Below are positions 23,915 to 35,423 of a stretch of DNA of 64,000 nucleotides, one piece after another. The notes below the pieces were generated by a model, which ran no database searches, was not told the origin of the DNA, and was given only the letters and a program-made list of their open reading frames with translations. Within the stretch, counting starts at the first letter, position 1. The number at the start of each line of letters is the position of its first letter. The stretch comes from Primulina eburnea (Eukaryota; Streptophyta; Magnoliopsida; Lamiales; Gesneriaceae). The stretch spans positions 124,001-188,000 of the forward strand of contig NW_027331452.1 of the NCBI RefSeq assembly GCF_022965805.1. Reading direction: 5' to 3'. The translations under genes and the position numbers were made by a program.

Positions 23915-24287
23915 ATTCGTATTGTCAACCAAGACAGCAACTGTGCGACAAGAAAGGCATAGTACATGTTTTGTTTGGGGAATCATGACTCAAATGAGAT
24001 CACATTTGAGTTTCCCAACAAAAATCACATACTTGTTTTATTGTTTATACCTTGATATGATTATGATTGTTATAGATTTGTTTATAGAACTTATATGCAG
24101 ATCTTGCTATGTTTTGTTTACAGATCATGTAGCATTGCATTATGCTTGTTTACAGATTTTGTATTCATGCATTAAGATAGGGCAGTCTGGAGATCAGGCA
24201 GACTACTAGATGTTCGGCGATATCACAGCTTAGGGGAAGATCACCGCCCCTATTGTAGACGCGGATACAGATCAGGCCGAAATCTAG

Positions 24288-24346
24288 GAATAAGACGTAC
24301 AGCACCACGATTGGTAGGGTAGGTGACAGACAGTGACGTCTTATTC
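24288..24346 (+). other. Long-range inverted repeat in E LTR
   Basis: GAATAAGACGT at 24288-24298 is exactly complementary to ACGTCTTATTC at 24336-24346. The intervening bases differ between subfamilies while the arms are kept in A, C, F and H. Confidence 0.8.
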
Positions 24347-24510
24347 ACAACGGGATCCCTAGAGTTTTAGTCGAGTCGCTCTAGACATGATTAGACTCGC
24401 ATTGCATGATTATATATGAATGACATTCATATTAGCATGTTTCATGTTTTAGATTGTTTTATTGCATGTATACATGTTTATACTGGGATTTGTTCTCACC
24501 GGTTTTCCGG

Positions 24511-24544
24511 CTGTTGTTATGTCTGTATGTGTGCATAACAACAG
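24511..24544 (+). other. Conserved LTR hairpin (E form)
   Basis: CTGTTGTTATG and CATAACAACAG form a perfect 11-bp stem with a 12-base loop TCTGTATGTGTG. C, F and H have the same loop but changed, still pairable arms (CTGTTGTCGTG with CATGGCAACAG). Confidence 0.82.
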
Positions 24545-24724
24545 GTGGGGCAGGATCTGGGTCACGACAGAGATGAGCGATGGACATAGCGTGGAGATCA
24601 CGGGCGTAGCAGATGGACCAGTAGTTGTCTTTTATTATGTACTGTCTTTTAATACTGGTCAGTTGAGTACATACAGAATAAGACATGTATATTATGTTTG
24701 TATGTTGTAAAATAAATAAAGAAC

Positions 24725-25578
24725 GAAGTGTTTGCATTGACCGAAGAGCAAGCACAAGATGCACCAGATGATGTGATAGCAGGTAACTGCTCTCTTTATG
24801 GTTATCCTGCTTATATCTTGATAGATACAGGTGCATCGCATACATTCATATTAGAACGATTTGCATTATTGCATTCATTACCTGTTGAGTCCTTGCTAGA
24901 TGTTGTATCTATTAATTCTCCGTTGGTAAGTGGATTGATATCTGTAACTACGGTTAGACATTGCATTCTACAGTTTGAGGGGCATGAGATTGACCTAGAT
25001 TGTATAGTGTTGGGTCTAGCTGATTTTGATTGTATAGTCGGTATTGACATGCTAACAAAGTACAGAGCCACCATAGATTGTTTCCACAAGATTGTCAGAT
25101 TCAGACCCGAGATGACAGACGAGTGGAAATTCTACGAGAAGGGTTCCAGATCTCGGATTCCCTTGATTTCGGCTCTTATGATGAACAGATTGTTACAGAA
25201 AGGAGCGGATGGTTTCTTTGTTTATGCTGTAGATATGCAGAAGACGAGTCCGACATTGGCAGATCTGCCAGTAGTGCGAGAATTTCCAGATATTTTTCCA
25301 GATGAAATCCCAGGATTACCTCCGGTTCGAGAGGTAGATTTCAGTATTGATCTTACACCAGGTACCGTCCCTATTTCGAGAGCTCCGTATAGGATGGCAC
25401 CCATCGAACTCAAAGAACTGAAAGCACAGTTAGAAGATCTTCTAGCCAAGGGATATATCAGACCTAGTGTATCTCCTTGGGGCGCTCCGGTGCTGTTTGT
25501 GCGGAAGAAAGATGGTTCGATGCGATTGTGTATAGACTACCGTCAACTGAATAAGGCAACGATCAAGAATAAATATCC
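24725..25578 (+). pseudogene. gag-pol: Element E gag-pol, part 1: end of gag, protease, start of RT
   Basis: The open frame begins at the deletion junction with [14 protein letters not shown] and runs through protease ([24 protein letters not shown]), the linker and RT up to [10 protein letters not shown]. There E sequence stops and LINE-derived sequence begins. Gag, including both zinc knuckles, is deleted. No ATG context marks this as a real translation start. It is closest to element A in sequence. Confidence 0.93.
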
Positions 25579-26182
25579 CGCAGTATCTTCACCGAATCCA
25601 CTAATCTGGATTCTGCACCTATCATTCCTCACACCCTTTAGAGATATTGACCCTTTCTTGAGGAGTGTCTGTTCGTCCATGTAAAGAGGGTAGCCAACCA
25701 AGCTTTCAATGCTGCTTAACTCATCATCACACCAGTGTTCCCCACCCAGCCCAGAGAATCTTATCAATTTCGGGATCTCTTGGAGGGGATCCTTCTATTT
25801 GTGAATCCCAACGACTTTGATTTGATGATAAGGGGTCTACCACCAACAAACCAAGGGCCCGAGTTTAGGACCCGGTCTCTCTCCCCCACCGACTGGAACC
25901 TTATTGTGAAAAAGCCTTTGGAGTGAGTAAAAAGCTCCATGGCTGCCAGACACGAAGCAATCTTTCTGTCAAGGCCTTCAAATCTGGCCTGCCGCCCATC
26001 ACATATGCGATAATGATAATGGAAATGGAACATTCCCTTGAGTTCTTATGAATGTTGGCCTCCTTGCTAACAGCATACTTAACCCCTATATAGTAGGGGG
26101 GGACGAACTTAAGCTTATCTTTATTTAGCAGTAATGGAATGGGACAGTCATCCGAAAACGATAAATTGGAGGTGTCAAGCAT
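25579..26182 (-). pseudogene. LINE ORF1 fragment (DUF4283-type), frameshifted
   Basis: Three overlapping reading frames together resemble the N-terminal nucleic-acid-binding domain of plant LINE ORF1 proteins. Seen are AYVMGGRPDLKAL, then GFFTIRFQSVGERDRVL with SGPWFVGGRPLIIK (the hallmark of DUF4283). Then come IRFSGLGGEHWCDDELSS and [15 protein letters not shown]. At least two frameshifts separate these parts, and no complete ORF remains. The fragment runs straight into the E junction at 25579. The residue matches are from memory of the family; no search was possible. Confidence 0.7.
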
Positions 26183-26739
26183 CTATAAAAGAAAGTCTAA
26201 ATTTCAGGATCTTCCGTTGCTTTCAAAAGGGTAAGTCACTTCTTGCACAGATTATCCGCTACGCTCCTGATTGCTTGACTTTGCCTCTTTTACTCGCTAC
26301 GCCCTATGCCTTAGCTTAAGTGCTTAACCCGGCGACGATCCGGGTAGGCGAGTAAATCGATGCCTTTTAAAATATACAATTTATAGCATATAGGATTCAG
26401 ACTAGGTGGTTGTAATCGACCTGTCGGGAAACTAGAAACTCTCCCCCGAGCTCAATGTAGTTGAAATCTCTATTGGGCGAGGTCTCTCGAGCCTCTTGTT
26501 GATCGGGAACCTATCTTGCACCTTCGGAATAGACTGGACGCGGTAGACCCTCCGAACCTCCCTTTTCTCGCAGCCCAACACGACTTTGACTTCATTGTCT
26601 GTTTGAACTCCTTCCGTACCTGTTCGTTCAGCCGTGAACCACTTGGCTTCTGTGGCGAGAACATTTCCCACCCCACTCTGTAGAGAGAGCTTTTTTCCCT
26701 CTTCTTCGGGCTCTCTTTAGTTTGGCCGGTCTTCGGTTA

Positions 26740-27060
26740 ACACCGTCGATCAGGAATGAGGTCGTCGATCTCCAACTCAACCTCAGGTTCAGCCGCCTCA
26801 TCCAAGATGGAGGGCTCTTTCAATCTCAGCTGATCAACATTGAGAGGTGGCGGGCAGTTCTAGTTTGAATGCATTCTCCCTGACCTTCTCTTGCAGAGTG
26901 AATGGTCCCGCAATGGTTTAAGCTTGCGGTTGGTACCCTTCCTTAGGCAACTTTAACCACAGTCGATCTCCCACCTGGAACTTATGATCGGTTCCGTCTC
27001 GGTCGTGCCTTTGCTTCTGTTGCCTCTGCGTTTTCTCCAGAGTATCAGAAACCCGCCCAT
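26740..27060 (-). pseudogene. Gypsy integrase C-terminal tail fragment
   Basis: The minus strand translates as HKFQVGDRLWLKLPKEGYQPQA, then a stop, then GPFTLQEKVRENAFKLELP. After a frameshift it reads NVDQLRLKEPSILDEAAEPEV to a stop. This is the usual integrase C-terminal pattern (QVGD..W, GPF, AFKLELP, N...LR). It belongs to a gypsy lineage different from the elements around it. It is broken by at least one stop and one frameshift. Confidence 0.65.
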
Positions 27061-27527
27061 GGTACCGCCGTTCTCCAGGAAACTAGCGGCTCGCAGCTGT
27101 TCAGCCGCTTCTCTAGGAGATAGGAGATGTGCCGCTGACTGGGTTCAGGACACAACCATCGTCCGAACCGTCTGCTACCAAGTTTTTCAGACACATCTGA
27201 AATTGCGTTAAAATCACCCGAAACCATCCATGGACCTTGTATGTCTTAGGACAGTAATTGAAGTTTTTCCCAAAGAAGCCGTCTCTCCTGAATGGAGCAC
27301 TTTGCATAAACAATGGTAAGCCTTACCAGATCAGAATTAAGGAAGCTGATGTCGACTGTGATACACTGTTCAAACGCGTCGACAAGCACTAGATTCACTT
27401 CATGATTCCAACAGAGCAGAGCCATTGTCATCTGCCTCTTGATTTGCCAATGAAAAGTGGAAACCAATTCTGTTGGAGAATTTCTGAAGCTTATTAGCAT
27501 GGTGAAGAGGTTCAAGAATAGCATCAA
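27045..27527 (-). pseudogene. LINE endonuclease (EEP family) fragment
   Basis: Two overlapping frames give LLCWNHEVNLVLVDAFEQC, SDLVRLTIVYAKCSIQERR and then VSGDFNAISDVSEKLGSRR. GDFNAI is the catalytic signature of exonuclease-endonuclease-phosphatase domains in plant L1-like LINEs. It is one frameshift away from continuous. Relative to the ORF1 piece it lies on the wrong side for one LINE, so the two fragments are rearranged or come from different copies. Confidence 0.75.
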
Positions 27528-27599
27528 AAAGTAATGAGCCTAGGGCTTCTGTGGACATCACCGTCAACGGCTCTGTTAGTGGGTCAAAAGCTTAGTTGG

Positions 27600-28143
27600 C
27601 TTTTCTACAGCTGCGTATGCGGGCTTATTTCCCTTATCCTTTCCATGGACTTGGGAAGATCAGATGGTTTGCCGTGAAGTTCCCAACATCGATCCACGGT
27701 ATGATTTGGCTTCCCACAATGAGAGCAAACGGGCCGGTTTAAGCCCCCCATTCTTTCCTCTTCCACTCTGAGTTGTATGATTGGATTGGTAAAGGATCAA
27801 TGGCCTCTAGCCAAAAGGGCGGAGGCTTCATGTGATGCATGGGGTTATTCATCGCAAGCTGTCTTGCTTCCTCATTGAGTAGAACTGGAAGGACGTTGTC
27901 TCTTCTTCTCAAGTTCTCATTTGCAAGGATCTGGACTTTGATCAGCTCGTATTCCGGCTTCAGTCCAGCCAAAAAAAAATGGCAGGTGTGCCAACTGCAC
28001 TCAAATTTCATCCACCAACCGCCAGAGCCATTACACCTTACAGCTGCCTTCCAAGCCCTACGTGATGTTCTAATTTCAATGAAATTCTTATGGCTGGTTA
28101 CTTTAATGCGGTCGTTGATCCATCCGAGAAATTGGGGAGCCAC
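27600..28143 (-). pseudogene. Copia gag fragment with zinc knuckle
   Basis: The minus strand gives FLAGLKPEYELIKVQILAN and LLNEEARQLAMN, a pattern typical of copia gag. After a stop and frameshift there is a zinc knuckle CSHCGKPNHTVDRC followed by WELHGKPSDLP. It is unrelated in sequence to the copia gag at 6914-7401. Confidence 0.7.
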
Positions 28144-30197
28144 ATAGACTATTCAGGGGAAGTATGCTAATCGATGATCTACTGATGTAGCTAGTACTAC
28201 TGGAGCTGCTGCTAGATATGCCATTGGCTTAACTGGCTCTAAACCCTCCCACCCGAGAAAGGAATGGAATTTCAAGTAGTAATTTACACCTAAATTATCG
28301 TCTTCACTGATCAGCATTTATAATGACCGAGACACCTATGTATTCTGAGGCATCAACCTATGTGTTGCCTCTGTTTTCATTCTTTGGTAGTCACAGATTT
28401 GATTTGTCTTCCCGTTAAGATTCTCCTGACTACATGTCGTTTCCTTGGCTCTTTCCTTTCGTTCGGTAGGCTAGGGTTGCTCATCCTTTATCATCACAGC
28501 TCTGCTAATTGGTTTTTTGCGGGGTATTTCAATTCAAATTACTCAGTTCAAGTAGAAGCAGCATCTGAGGGATCGGGTAAGTCTGATTCAGAGCTAAGTA
28601 ACATTCCACTCTGGTGGAATAGAATAGTTTGGTTGAAATACATTTAATACAGTCTTTACTTAGTTCCAGTAGTGAGCTAAATCAGTCCAAGTAATGGTAG
28701 TTTTCCATACTTTTGCCTTAGTTTGGAACCTGCTTCATCCCCATCCTGATAGGCTCCCCCGATATGGCATTCCTTAGGCTCAACAACCTATCCTTCTGGA
28801 TGTTGCCTCCGAGCCTTCTTCTCGTCCTGTGTTCTTCCTTTGTAGAGTTGGGGGCCGGGACTGGTAGGAAAAGATACCTTTTAACGTGTAGGAAAGAAAG
28901 CTCAATTCAGTACTATGAAGGATTCGAGGTCTCCACGGAACATCCTAAAGTAGAGAGAGGTATGGACTCTTTTGCCTAAAATCCCTATTTCCAATCCGAA
29001 AGTCTAACTAGAAAGTCCCAAGAGAATAAGGAATCCAGATGGTATGCAGGGAGCTTGGTTTCATGTTCCTCCATTCAGTCCACCGTGCTCATGACACATA
29101 ACTCAGAAAGTGGGCAGTGCCCTCGAAAAGGCAAGAGGTTGGGCGAAAGCGCCTCCCCAGAACGTAAACGATCAGGGATCGGTGGTCTGTCTGAGTTTCG
29201 AGTATTGGTTCCGAGCACGTCTTCGCCAACCCACTGAAAAACTAAGGCAATTCAATAAATATCATTAATTGGGAACAACTAGGAGCACGCCCTTAGCTAC
29301 GAGTAAGCTGTCCCCCCTCTAGCCAGTACCCTATGTATAATTCCTTCTTTCCTTTCCAGGGATGAGTCCTTCTACGCCCAGCCCAGGTTTGAAGCGTTCG
29401 AAAGTGGACAGAGCAAGGAAAAACTCACAGTCTGACAGGATTAAAAAGAAGGTATAACGAGAGGAAAGACTAATCACTCTAGTTGAGCGATACTGATAAG
29501 TCCACGAGTTCTTAGGATTTGTGCGCCAGCTGACGGACCCTATCCCCTTTTAGCATGATCCTTGTGGTTGAACAAAAGGAGCTACCTCGGATCTTGGACA
29601 GAGTACTCGAGTTGGAGGGAGGGAGGAAGCATAGCGTGAATACAGGGAACAGGGTAGAACAAGAGGATCCTCTTTCAAATGTGTCAGGATGTTCATAATC
29701 GATGGTAGTACTCACAGCAGGGCAGAAGGAGATGCCGAAAAGAAGCTCTTTTCGAGACATGAAAATACGGTATTTCTCCGCTTAAGCTTAACGAGCCATA
29801 GCTTCCTTTCAGAAGGCCTTATCTAATAGGGTCGGAATCCAGTTGAATGGACTTGCATGTGTTAAGCATAGTTCAAGTCTTCCTTCGCTTCTCGACGAAC
29901 CTTGGTTTGTCTTTGGTACCTCCTTGACCAATTAGATCATGTTCTGGCTAAGGCCTGGGGTTTCAACCGGGGTCGCAACTAGGATAGCTTCCTCAACCCG
30001 AAGGACCAGGAAGATCGTTAGACCTAAGTTTACACGGGTCTCCATCGTTTAACACAGACCCACGAGCTGACAAAGCACGCTCAGCCAATCGTCAATCTCC
30101 AGCCCAAAGCTGACCAGTACAACCATGTGTCACACCCCGTGGGCTTTGTCGTACCCTGCCTACTCGTCTTTAACTGGCCTATTTGTACTGATGAAAC
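28144..30197. other. Unassigned sequence
   Basis: I see no coding region longer than chance, no RNA gene and no repeat unit in these 2 kb. Short ORFs are present on both strands but none resembles a known family. The style (pyrimidine-rich patches such as TTCCTTCTTTCCTTTCC) is like plant mitochondrial spacer DNA, which is an impression only. Confidence 0.5.
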
Positions 30198-30357
30198 NNN
30201 NNNNNNNNNNNNNNNNNNNNNNNNNNNNNNNNNNNNNNNNNNNNNNNNNNNNNNNNNNNNNNNNNNNNNNNNNNNNNNNNNNNNNNNNNNNNNNNNNNNN
30301 NNNNNNNNNNNNNNNNNNNNNNNNNNNNNNNNNNNNNNNNNNNNNNNNNNNNNNNNN
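30198..30357. other. Assembly gap (160 N)
   Basis: A run of N. Peptides spanning it are meaningless. Confidence 1.
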
Positions 30358-31100
30358 ACGTGCTCGTTATGAAACATTTATAATCATTTTTTTCTTAGGA
30401 ATGCTTTTATTTAGCAAAATTCATCTATTATTTCTTTAAAAATAGATTTCCGGGTATAGGAATCCTCTTAAACAGAAGAAAAGACCGGTTTATTCATCTG
30501 CACCGGAAAGCAGGAAACATAACTCCTCATTACTACTTATTCTGTGGTTTCGACTTCTCTTTCACAGGCACAGTTTCATCGAGGTATGAAAGGATTGAAC
30601 CAGAGCCGAGGTCTCTCGAGCCTTGTTAACTTCCAACTCCTTCTTAATGCTTTGAAGTCGGCCAATCCGCTCTTAGAGTTAGAGAAGATTCGGTCTTTGC
30701 CATTTTTGATCCGCACGCTTTGGTGGACTAGGACTCTTTTCACGCTAGTTCTGTGATCCGAGGAAACTAGTGTTGTTAGCCTTTACCTTTGGGTAAATAT
30801 TATACCTTAATTTCTTTCTTGGATGGGACGAAGGGATGGGAAATAGGAAAGGACTGCTCTTAGTTCGGTTCGGTCTTTAGGTTTCAGTTTTCGTTGGTAC
30901 CTATGACTCGTGCCCTTGTGCCTCGATTTGCTATGTAGCACATGATGCGGTTTCGATTTACTTCGTGTCGAGTTACTACGTACCTAGTTCTATTCGATAC
31001 TGGTAGCAAATACTACCGTCTTGGGTTCAGTGAATAGGTAAATTAGGTTAGTCTTATTCCCTAGCTGAGTAAATAGGCCGATCGAAGTAAAAGGAAGCCT
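30358..31100. other. Unassigned sequence after the gap
   Basis: No ORF, RNA gene or repeat could be recognised here. Confidence 0.5.
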
Positions 31101-31600
31101 CCCTTAGTCCATTTCTTTTGTCCTAGAATCAGGGGTAAGCCGTGGCATGATTCGGAATCTAAAGGTGTTTACAAAGAAAGTAGGCTTTCAAGAATTGCTT
31201 TCGGGTCGGAGTTTGCTTGTTTTAGTCCATACAACGCCTTCCTGAGTCGACTAACTAGATGTTAAGAAACTGATCACCCCGGGTAAACCTCCTCATTTAG
31301 TTTTCCTTTCAGAAAAGCATTCCCCACATCTCACTGGAACGAAGGCTACTTTCTCACCGTGGCAACTGCAATCAGAGCCCGTACAAAAGTCGCCTTTGCC
31401 AGTGGGGCAAAAGTTTTATCAGAATCGATACCAAGTGAGTCTGAATTTCCCTCAATAGTGGTATTTCCGTCAGGAAGAGGTTTGAACCCCTCTCTATCTG
31501 ATAAGGTAATGAACGACGTCTTCTGCATGGCAATTCCTCAGACATGGCCTGCTGCCACTGAGGGATCCTTGCTGCCTCACTATCATTTTGCGGCTTCAAA
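31101..31600 (-). pseudogene. Copia reverse transcriptase fragment, decayed
   Basis: On the minus strand, in shifting frames: QQAMSEEL, then DKTFAPLAKATFVRALIAVA, then MDVGNAFLKGKLNEEVY and RKALYGLKQA. These are the successive landmarks of the copia RT N-terminal half (W..AM..E, TFAPVAK, MDV.NAFL.G.L.EEVY, LYGLKQ). Frameshifts and stops interrupt it. It lies upstream of the copia gag piece at 27600-28143 on the same strand, the reverse of the normal order. Confidence 0.75.
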
Positions 31601-31984
31601 GAAGAATGAACAATGGCAAGAAAAGCACTATGCTAGGTCAGACACAAACCATATGGGTGTCACAAATAAGAACAACGTACCTCAGGCAAGGCCGAAAGGC
31701 CAACGGGCAAGACCATCCAATCATCTTTTGATAATACATATAATCTTCCAAACAATACTGCCTACAATCAGACGGAGCATAATCTTTTTTCTTTTAATAA
31801 AGACACTTCTCAGCACATACAGATTTCTGCCGATCCTTCAACCAGTACTGCTTCTCATGATTCTCAGTTAAGGGTTTCTTCTTCTCATCAGGTAATAGTA
31901 GATGCCTTTTACTCATCTCTGGCTGCTAACAATTCCCATTTTTATAATTATGGTATTAAGGCTATTTTTCCTATTATCTCTCAG

Positions 31985-33549
31985 CTCAGAGTTCGAGATA
32001 TAGACATACCAAAGACAGCATTTCGAACCAGGTATGGACATTACGAATTTATTGTCATGCCTTTTGGTTTAACAAATGCTCCTGCGGTATTTATGGGCTT
32101 GATGAACCAAGTGTTTCAGAGGTATTTAGATGAGTTTGTGATTGTCTTCATCGATGATATTTTGGTGTATTCGAAGAACAGAAATGAGCATGCAGAGCAT
32201 CTCAGAATTGTTTTGCAGACGTTGAGAAACGAGCGACTGTATGCTAAATTGTCAAAGTGTGAGTTTTGGTTGAATCGAGTTGTCTTCTTAGGGCATATCA
32301 TTTCTGGAGATGGTATTTCTGTTGATCCGAGTAAAGTGGAAGCTGTGATCAGTTGGTCGAGACCGACTTCTGTACCAGAAATACGCAGTTTCATGGGCTT
32401 AGCCGGATACTACAGAAGATTTATCAAAGATTTCTTCAGTATTGCAAAGCCAATAACTCAATTGACGCAAAAGAATGCACCATTTGTTTGGTCAGAGGAG
32501 TGCGAGTCTAGCTTCCTGGAACTGAAGAAAAGGCTAACTAGTGCTCCAGTGTTGACGATACCTTCAGGTACGGGTGATTTCGTTGTTTATTGTGATGCTT
32601 CTCATAGAGGTTTGGGATGTGTTCTTATGCAGCGAGGCCATGTGATCGCATACGCCTCGAGACAATTGAAGCCACATGAAGTACGATACCCCATTCATGA
32701 TCTGGAATTGGCGGCTATTGTATTTGCATTAAAGATTTGGCGTCATTATCTCTATGGCGAGAAATTTGAGATCTTCTCCGATCACAAAAGCCTGAAGTAC
32801 CTATTTTCTCAATCAGAGCTGAACATGAGGCAGCGTAGATCGCTTGATCTACTGAAAGATTTTGATTGTGAAATCAAATACTATCCAGGAAAGTCAAATG
32901 CAGCAGCAGATGCCTTGAGTCGAAAGGTATGTGCCTTGTCCTTATCGACGATAGGAGTTACAAAGTTAGTTGAAAGTTGCTGTTGTTCTGGATTAGCATT
33001 TGATACAGATAAAAAGCCATTACGACTTGCTGCTATCCAAGTTGAGCCCAATTTGATTATGAGGATCAAAGAAGCACAAAGAACCGATCAGAATGTGCAG
33101 AAATCGATCCAAATGGTCAGATCAGGGCATATATCAGAATATCAGGTACGAGATCATGTGTTGTACGTAAATAACCGTCTAGTTGTGCCAGATGTTACAG
33201 ATTTGAGACAGCAGATTCTGACAGAGGCACATTGTAGTCGGTTCAGCATTCATCCTGGTGGCAGGAAGATGTACAATGATCTGAAGACACAGTTCTGGTG
33301 GAAACAGATGAAGTCAGACATCGCAGAATATGTGTCTAAGTGTTTGAACTGCCAACAGGTAAAAGCTGAAAGAAAGAAGCCGGGAGGTTTACTTCAGAGC
33401 TTATCTATTCCAGAATGGAAATGGGACCACATTTCCATGGATTTCGTGACGAAGTCACCTCGATCATCCAGAGGCTGCGACGCGATTTGGGTCATCATTG
33501 ATCGACTGACCAAATCTGCTTGTTTTATTCCATACAGAATGACGTATAG
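31985..33549 (+). pseudogene. gag-pol: Element E gag-pol, part 2: RT, RNase H and first half of integrase
   Basis: E resumes with [13 protein letters not shown] and is open through RT ([22 protein letters not shown]) and RNase H ([28 protein letters not shown]). It continues through the integrase zinc site (H-X6-H...C-X2-C) and [11 protein letters not shown], the first catalytic Asp. After MTY it is interrupted at 33550 by element F. Removing F plus one TSD restores the frame into 41973-42905. There are no stops within this part, so it was disabled only by the structural changes and the later stop in part 3. Confidence 0.95.
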
Positions 33550-35321
33550 TGTGGGGACCCGGGCTCTAACTCAATTCTTTTGGGATTTAATTGGATCTTT
33601 GTTCGAAAATGTGGGTCAAAAATTTGCTTTTAACATTAATTCTAATGTATAGATAAAGCATAACATATCGTTAACTGAAATAAACAACATAATGTACATG
33701 CATATCTGTCTAGTACAATCATACACTAGTGTTCGAATCTCAAATACAAACATAAGTAGTACAAGTTTCATAAGGAAACACTAGTAATCTGCAATGCCCG
33801 AGATCTCCACGCTATCATCATCTCTCATCTAGCTCGTGACCCCGATCCTGCCCCACCTGTTGCCATGCACACATACAGACACGACAACAGCCGGATAACT
33901 CCGGTGAGAACATATCCCAGTATAAAACATGGATGCATGCAATGTAATAAATCATGTACAATGCATAACATAAATCAAGTAACATGAATATACATCTAAA
34001 CATGTAGTAGAATACAAATCTGTATTCTACATTCAAATCTTGACTCAACTCTCTTGACTCGACTCTTTTCTAATCTAGGGATCCCGGTGTGAATAAGACG
34101 GTCTGTTACCTACCCAACCACTCGGGGCAACGGTACGTCTTATTCCTAGACTTCGGTCAACTCTGTATCGAGGGTCTACACATATAGCAAATCTGCTCCT
34201 ATGCGTCGATACACCGAAACGTCTAGTTTTGGCAAGTCTGCCAATCTCTCCTATCTCAGGACTCAAATATAAATCAATAAACAAGGCATTACATAATCAA
34301 TGTAATAACAATCTAGTATGTGATTTAGGGAAACTCGTATCAAATCTGAATCGAGTTGTGCAATCCCGTGACCACATGAATTATACCTTTCTTGTCGCAC
34401 AGTCTGTGTCGAACCGAAATCTCGAATACCAAGTAGTCAATACAAATCTGAAATGGCATAAACAATGTGCACTTCAGTCATATACATCTCAAGCAAATCA
34501 ATATACAACGCTAACATCGGTTTCAATGCAATTCGACGGCATAACGGCGTAATTCTTTTATACCGGTAACTCAAGAACATCATACTCAATCACAATCAAC
34601 TCATCATCTCATCTAACATCTATATACATGCTGTAATCTGTATATTCTCAATCCAACACATGCTGGAAAATCGAACGTATAGCATACGGCGTCTGAAATT
34701 CGATCCGTTTACGTTTCTACGATGCTTAGTATATCAAGAACACATAATCTATGTCAAATCTGAATTCTTCCAACACATAATTTTCGAAACATGCTGGAAA
34801 TGAACAATACTTACATCCTCTTGTAGCTTTGGTTGAGAGGAGTACCAATCTGAACTCGAATTCAAGTTTGGATGGCTAAATCTTGCAAAAGATAAATTGT
34901 GAGATGGAAGAAGCCTTGGACTCTCTTCTGAATTCTCCCTCGGTGCTTACTACTGAAAATGGAAGGAAATGAAGCCACATACCCTTGTATTGCATGGCAA
35001 GGAACAAGTGTCTTTATTTTTCATTTGACACGCACGACCGCGGGTGCGGTACACTAGCAGCGCGGGTGCGCTGTGCTCACGGCAGCCCTTGCATTTTCTG
35101 AAATTCTTGGACCGCGGGTGCGGTGATGTTATTACCGCGGGTGCGGTGTCTGTTCGCACAATTTTACAAATTTTCTGTCAATGCACCGCGGGTGCGGTCC
35201 TTCCTGTACCGCGGGTGCGGTGTGGCTTCGGCCCTGCTTTACGAATTCTGATCTAAATATCATGTATTCTCGTCGTTTCAAGTCTCACATCAATAACAAC
35301 CGATAATTCTCGAGCCTTACA
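33550..35321 (-). repeat. 3' LTR of F (1772 bp)
   Basis: On the minus strand it starts TGTAAGGCTCGAGAAT and ends GGGTCCCCACA. It contains the hairpin 33857-33890 and the inverted repeat 34091-34100 with 34136-34145. Confidence 0.97.
35037..35221 (-). promoter_or_regulatory. U3 dyad array of F 3' LTR, 6 copies
   Basis: Five perfect ACCGC-ACCC-GCGGT dyads (sense) and one perfect AGCGC-ACCC-GCGCT. I see no clear TATA box downstream in this subfamily. Confidence 0.88.
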
Positions 35322-35359
35322 TTTCTCCCCCTCTTAGACAGGAGTTCGTCCTCGAACTC
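35322..35359 (-). other. Polypurine tract and dyad of F
   Basis: Minus-strand CTAAGAGGGGGAGAAA abuts the LTR. GAGTTCG-AGGA-CGAACTC at 35342-35359 has 7-bp perfect arms. Confidence 0.86.
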
Positions 35360-35423
35360 ACAAGCAATTATTCATGCAGTTATATACAAAATTGTAAAGT
35401 CAAATCGGGAAGAAAGACTCACA

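Larger units (their letters stand above)
22994..24724 (+). repeat. 5' LTR of E, lacking its last ~112 bases
   Basis: Matches 43006-44785 with about 15 differences, small indels and one 49-base deletion inside the dyad array. It breaks off after AAAGAAC, where gag sequence begins. Confidence 0.94.
25579..31984. other. Foreign 6.4-kb block inside E: patchwork of decayed TE pieces, possibly organelle-derived
   Basis: It replaces the roughly 85 bases between KNKYP and LRVRDIDIP of the E RT. It has no TSD, LTR or target-site structure. It contains fragments of a LINE ORF1, a gypsy integrase tail, a LINE endonuclease, a copia gag and a copia RT, all on the minus strand. Their order is not collinear with any element. 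The base composition and motif style differ from the rest of the window and recall plant mitochondrial intergenic DNA. I found no mitochondrial gene to prove that. It contains the window's only N gap, so a scaffold join is a real alternative. Confidence 0.75.

Noticed and set aside
30081..30439. ORFs spanning the N gap
   Set aside because: They consist mostly of unknown residues.
25579..31984. Calling the block a definite mitochondrial insertion
   Set aside because: No mitochondrial protein, rRNA or tRNA gene could be recognised; the impression rests on sequence style and TE debris only, so it is left as a hypothesis.
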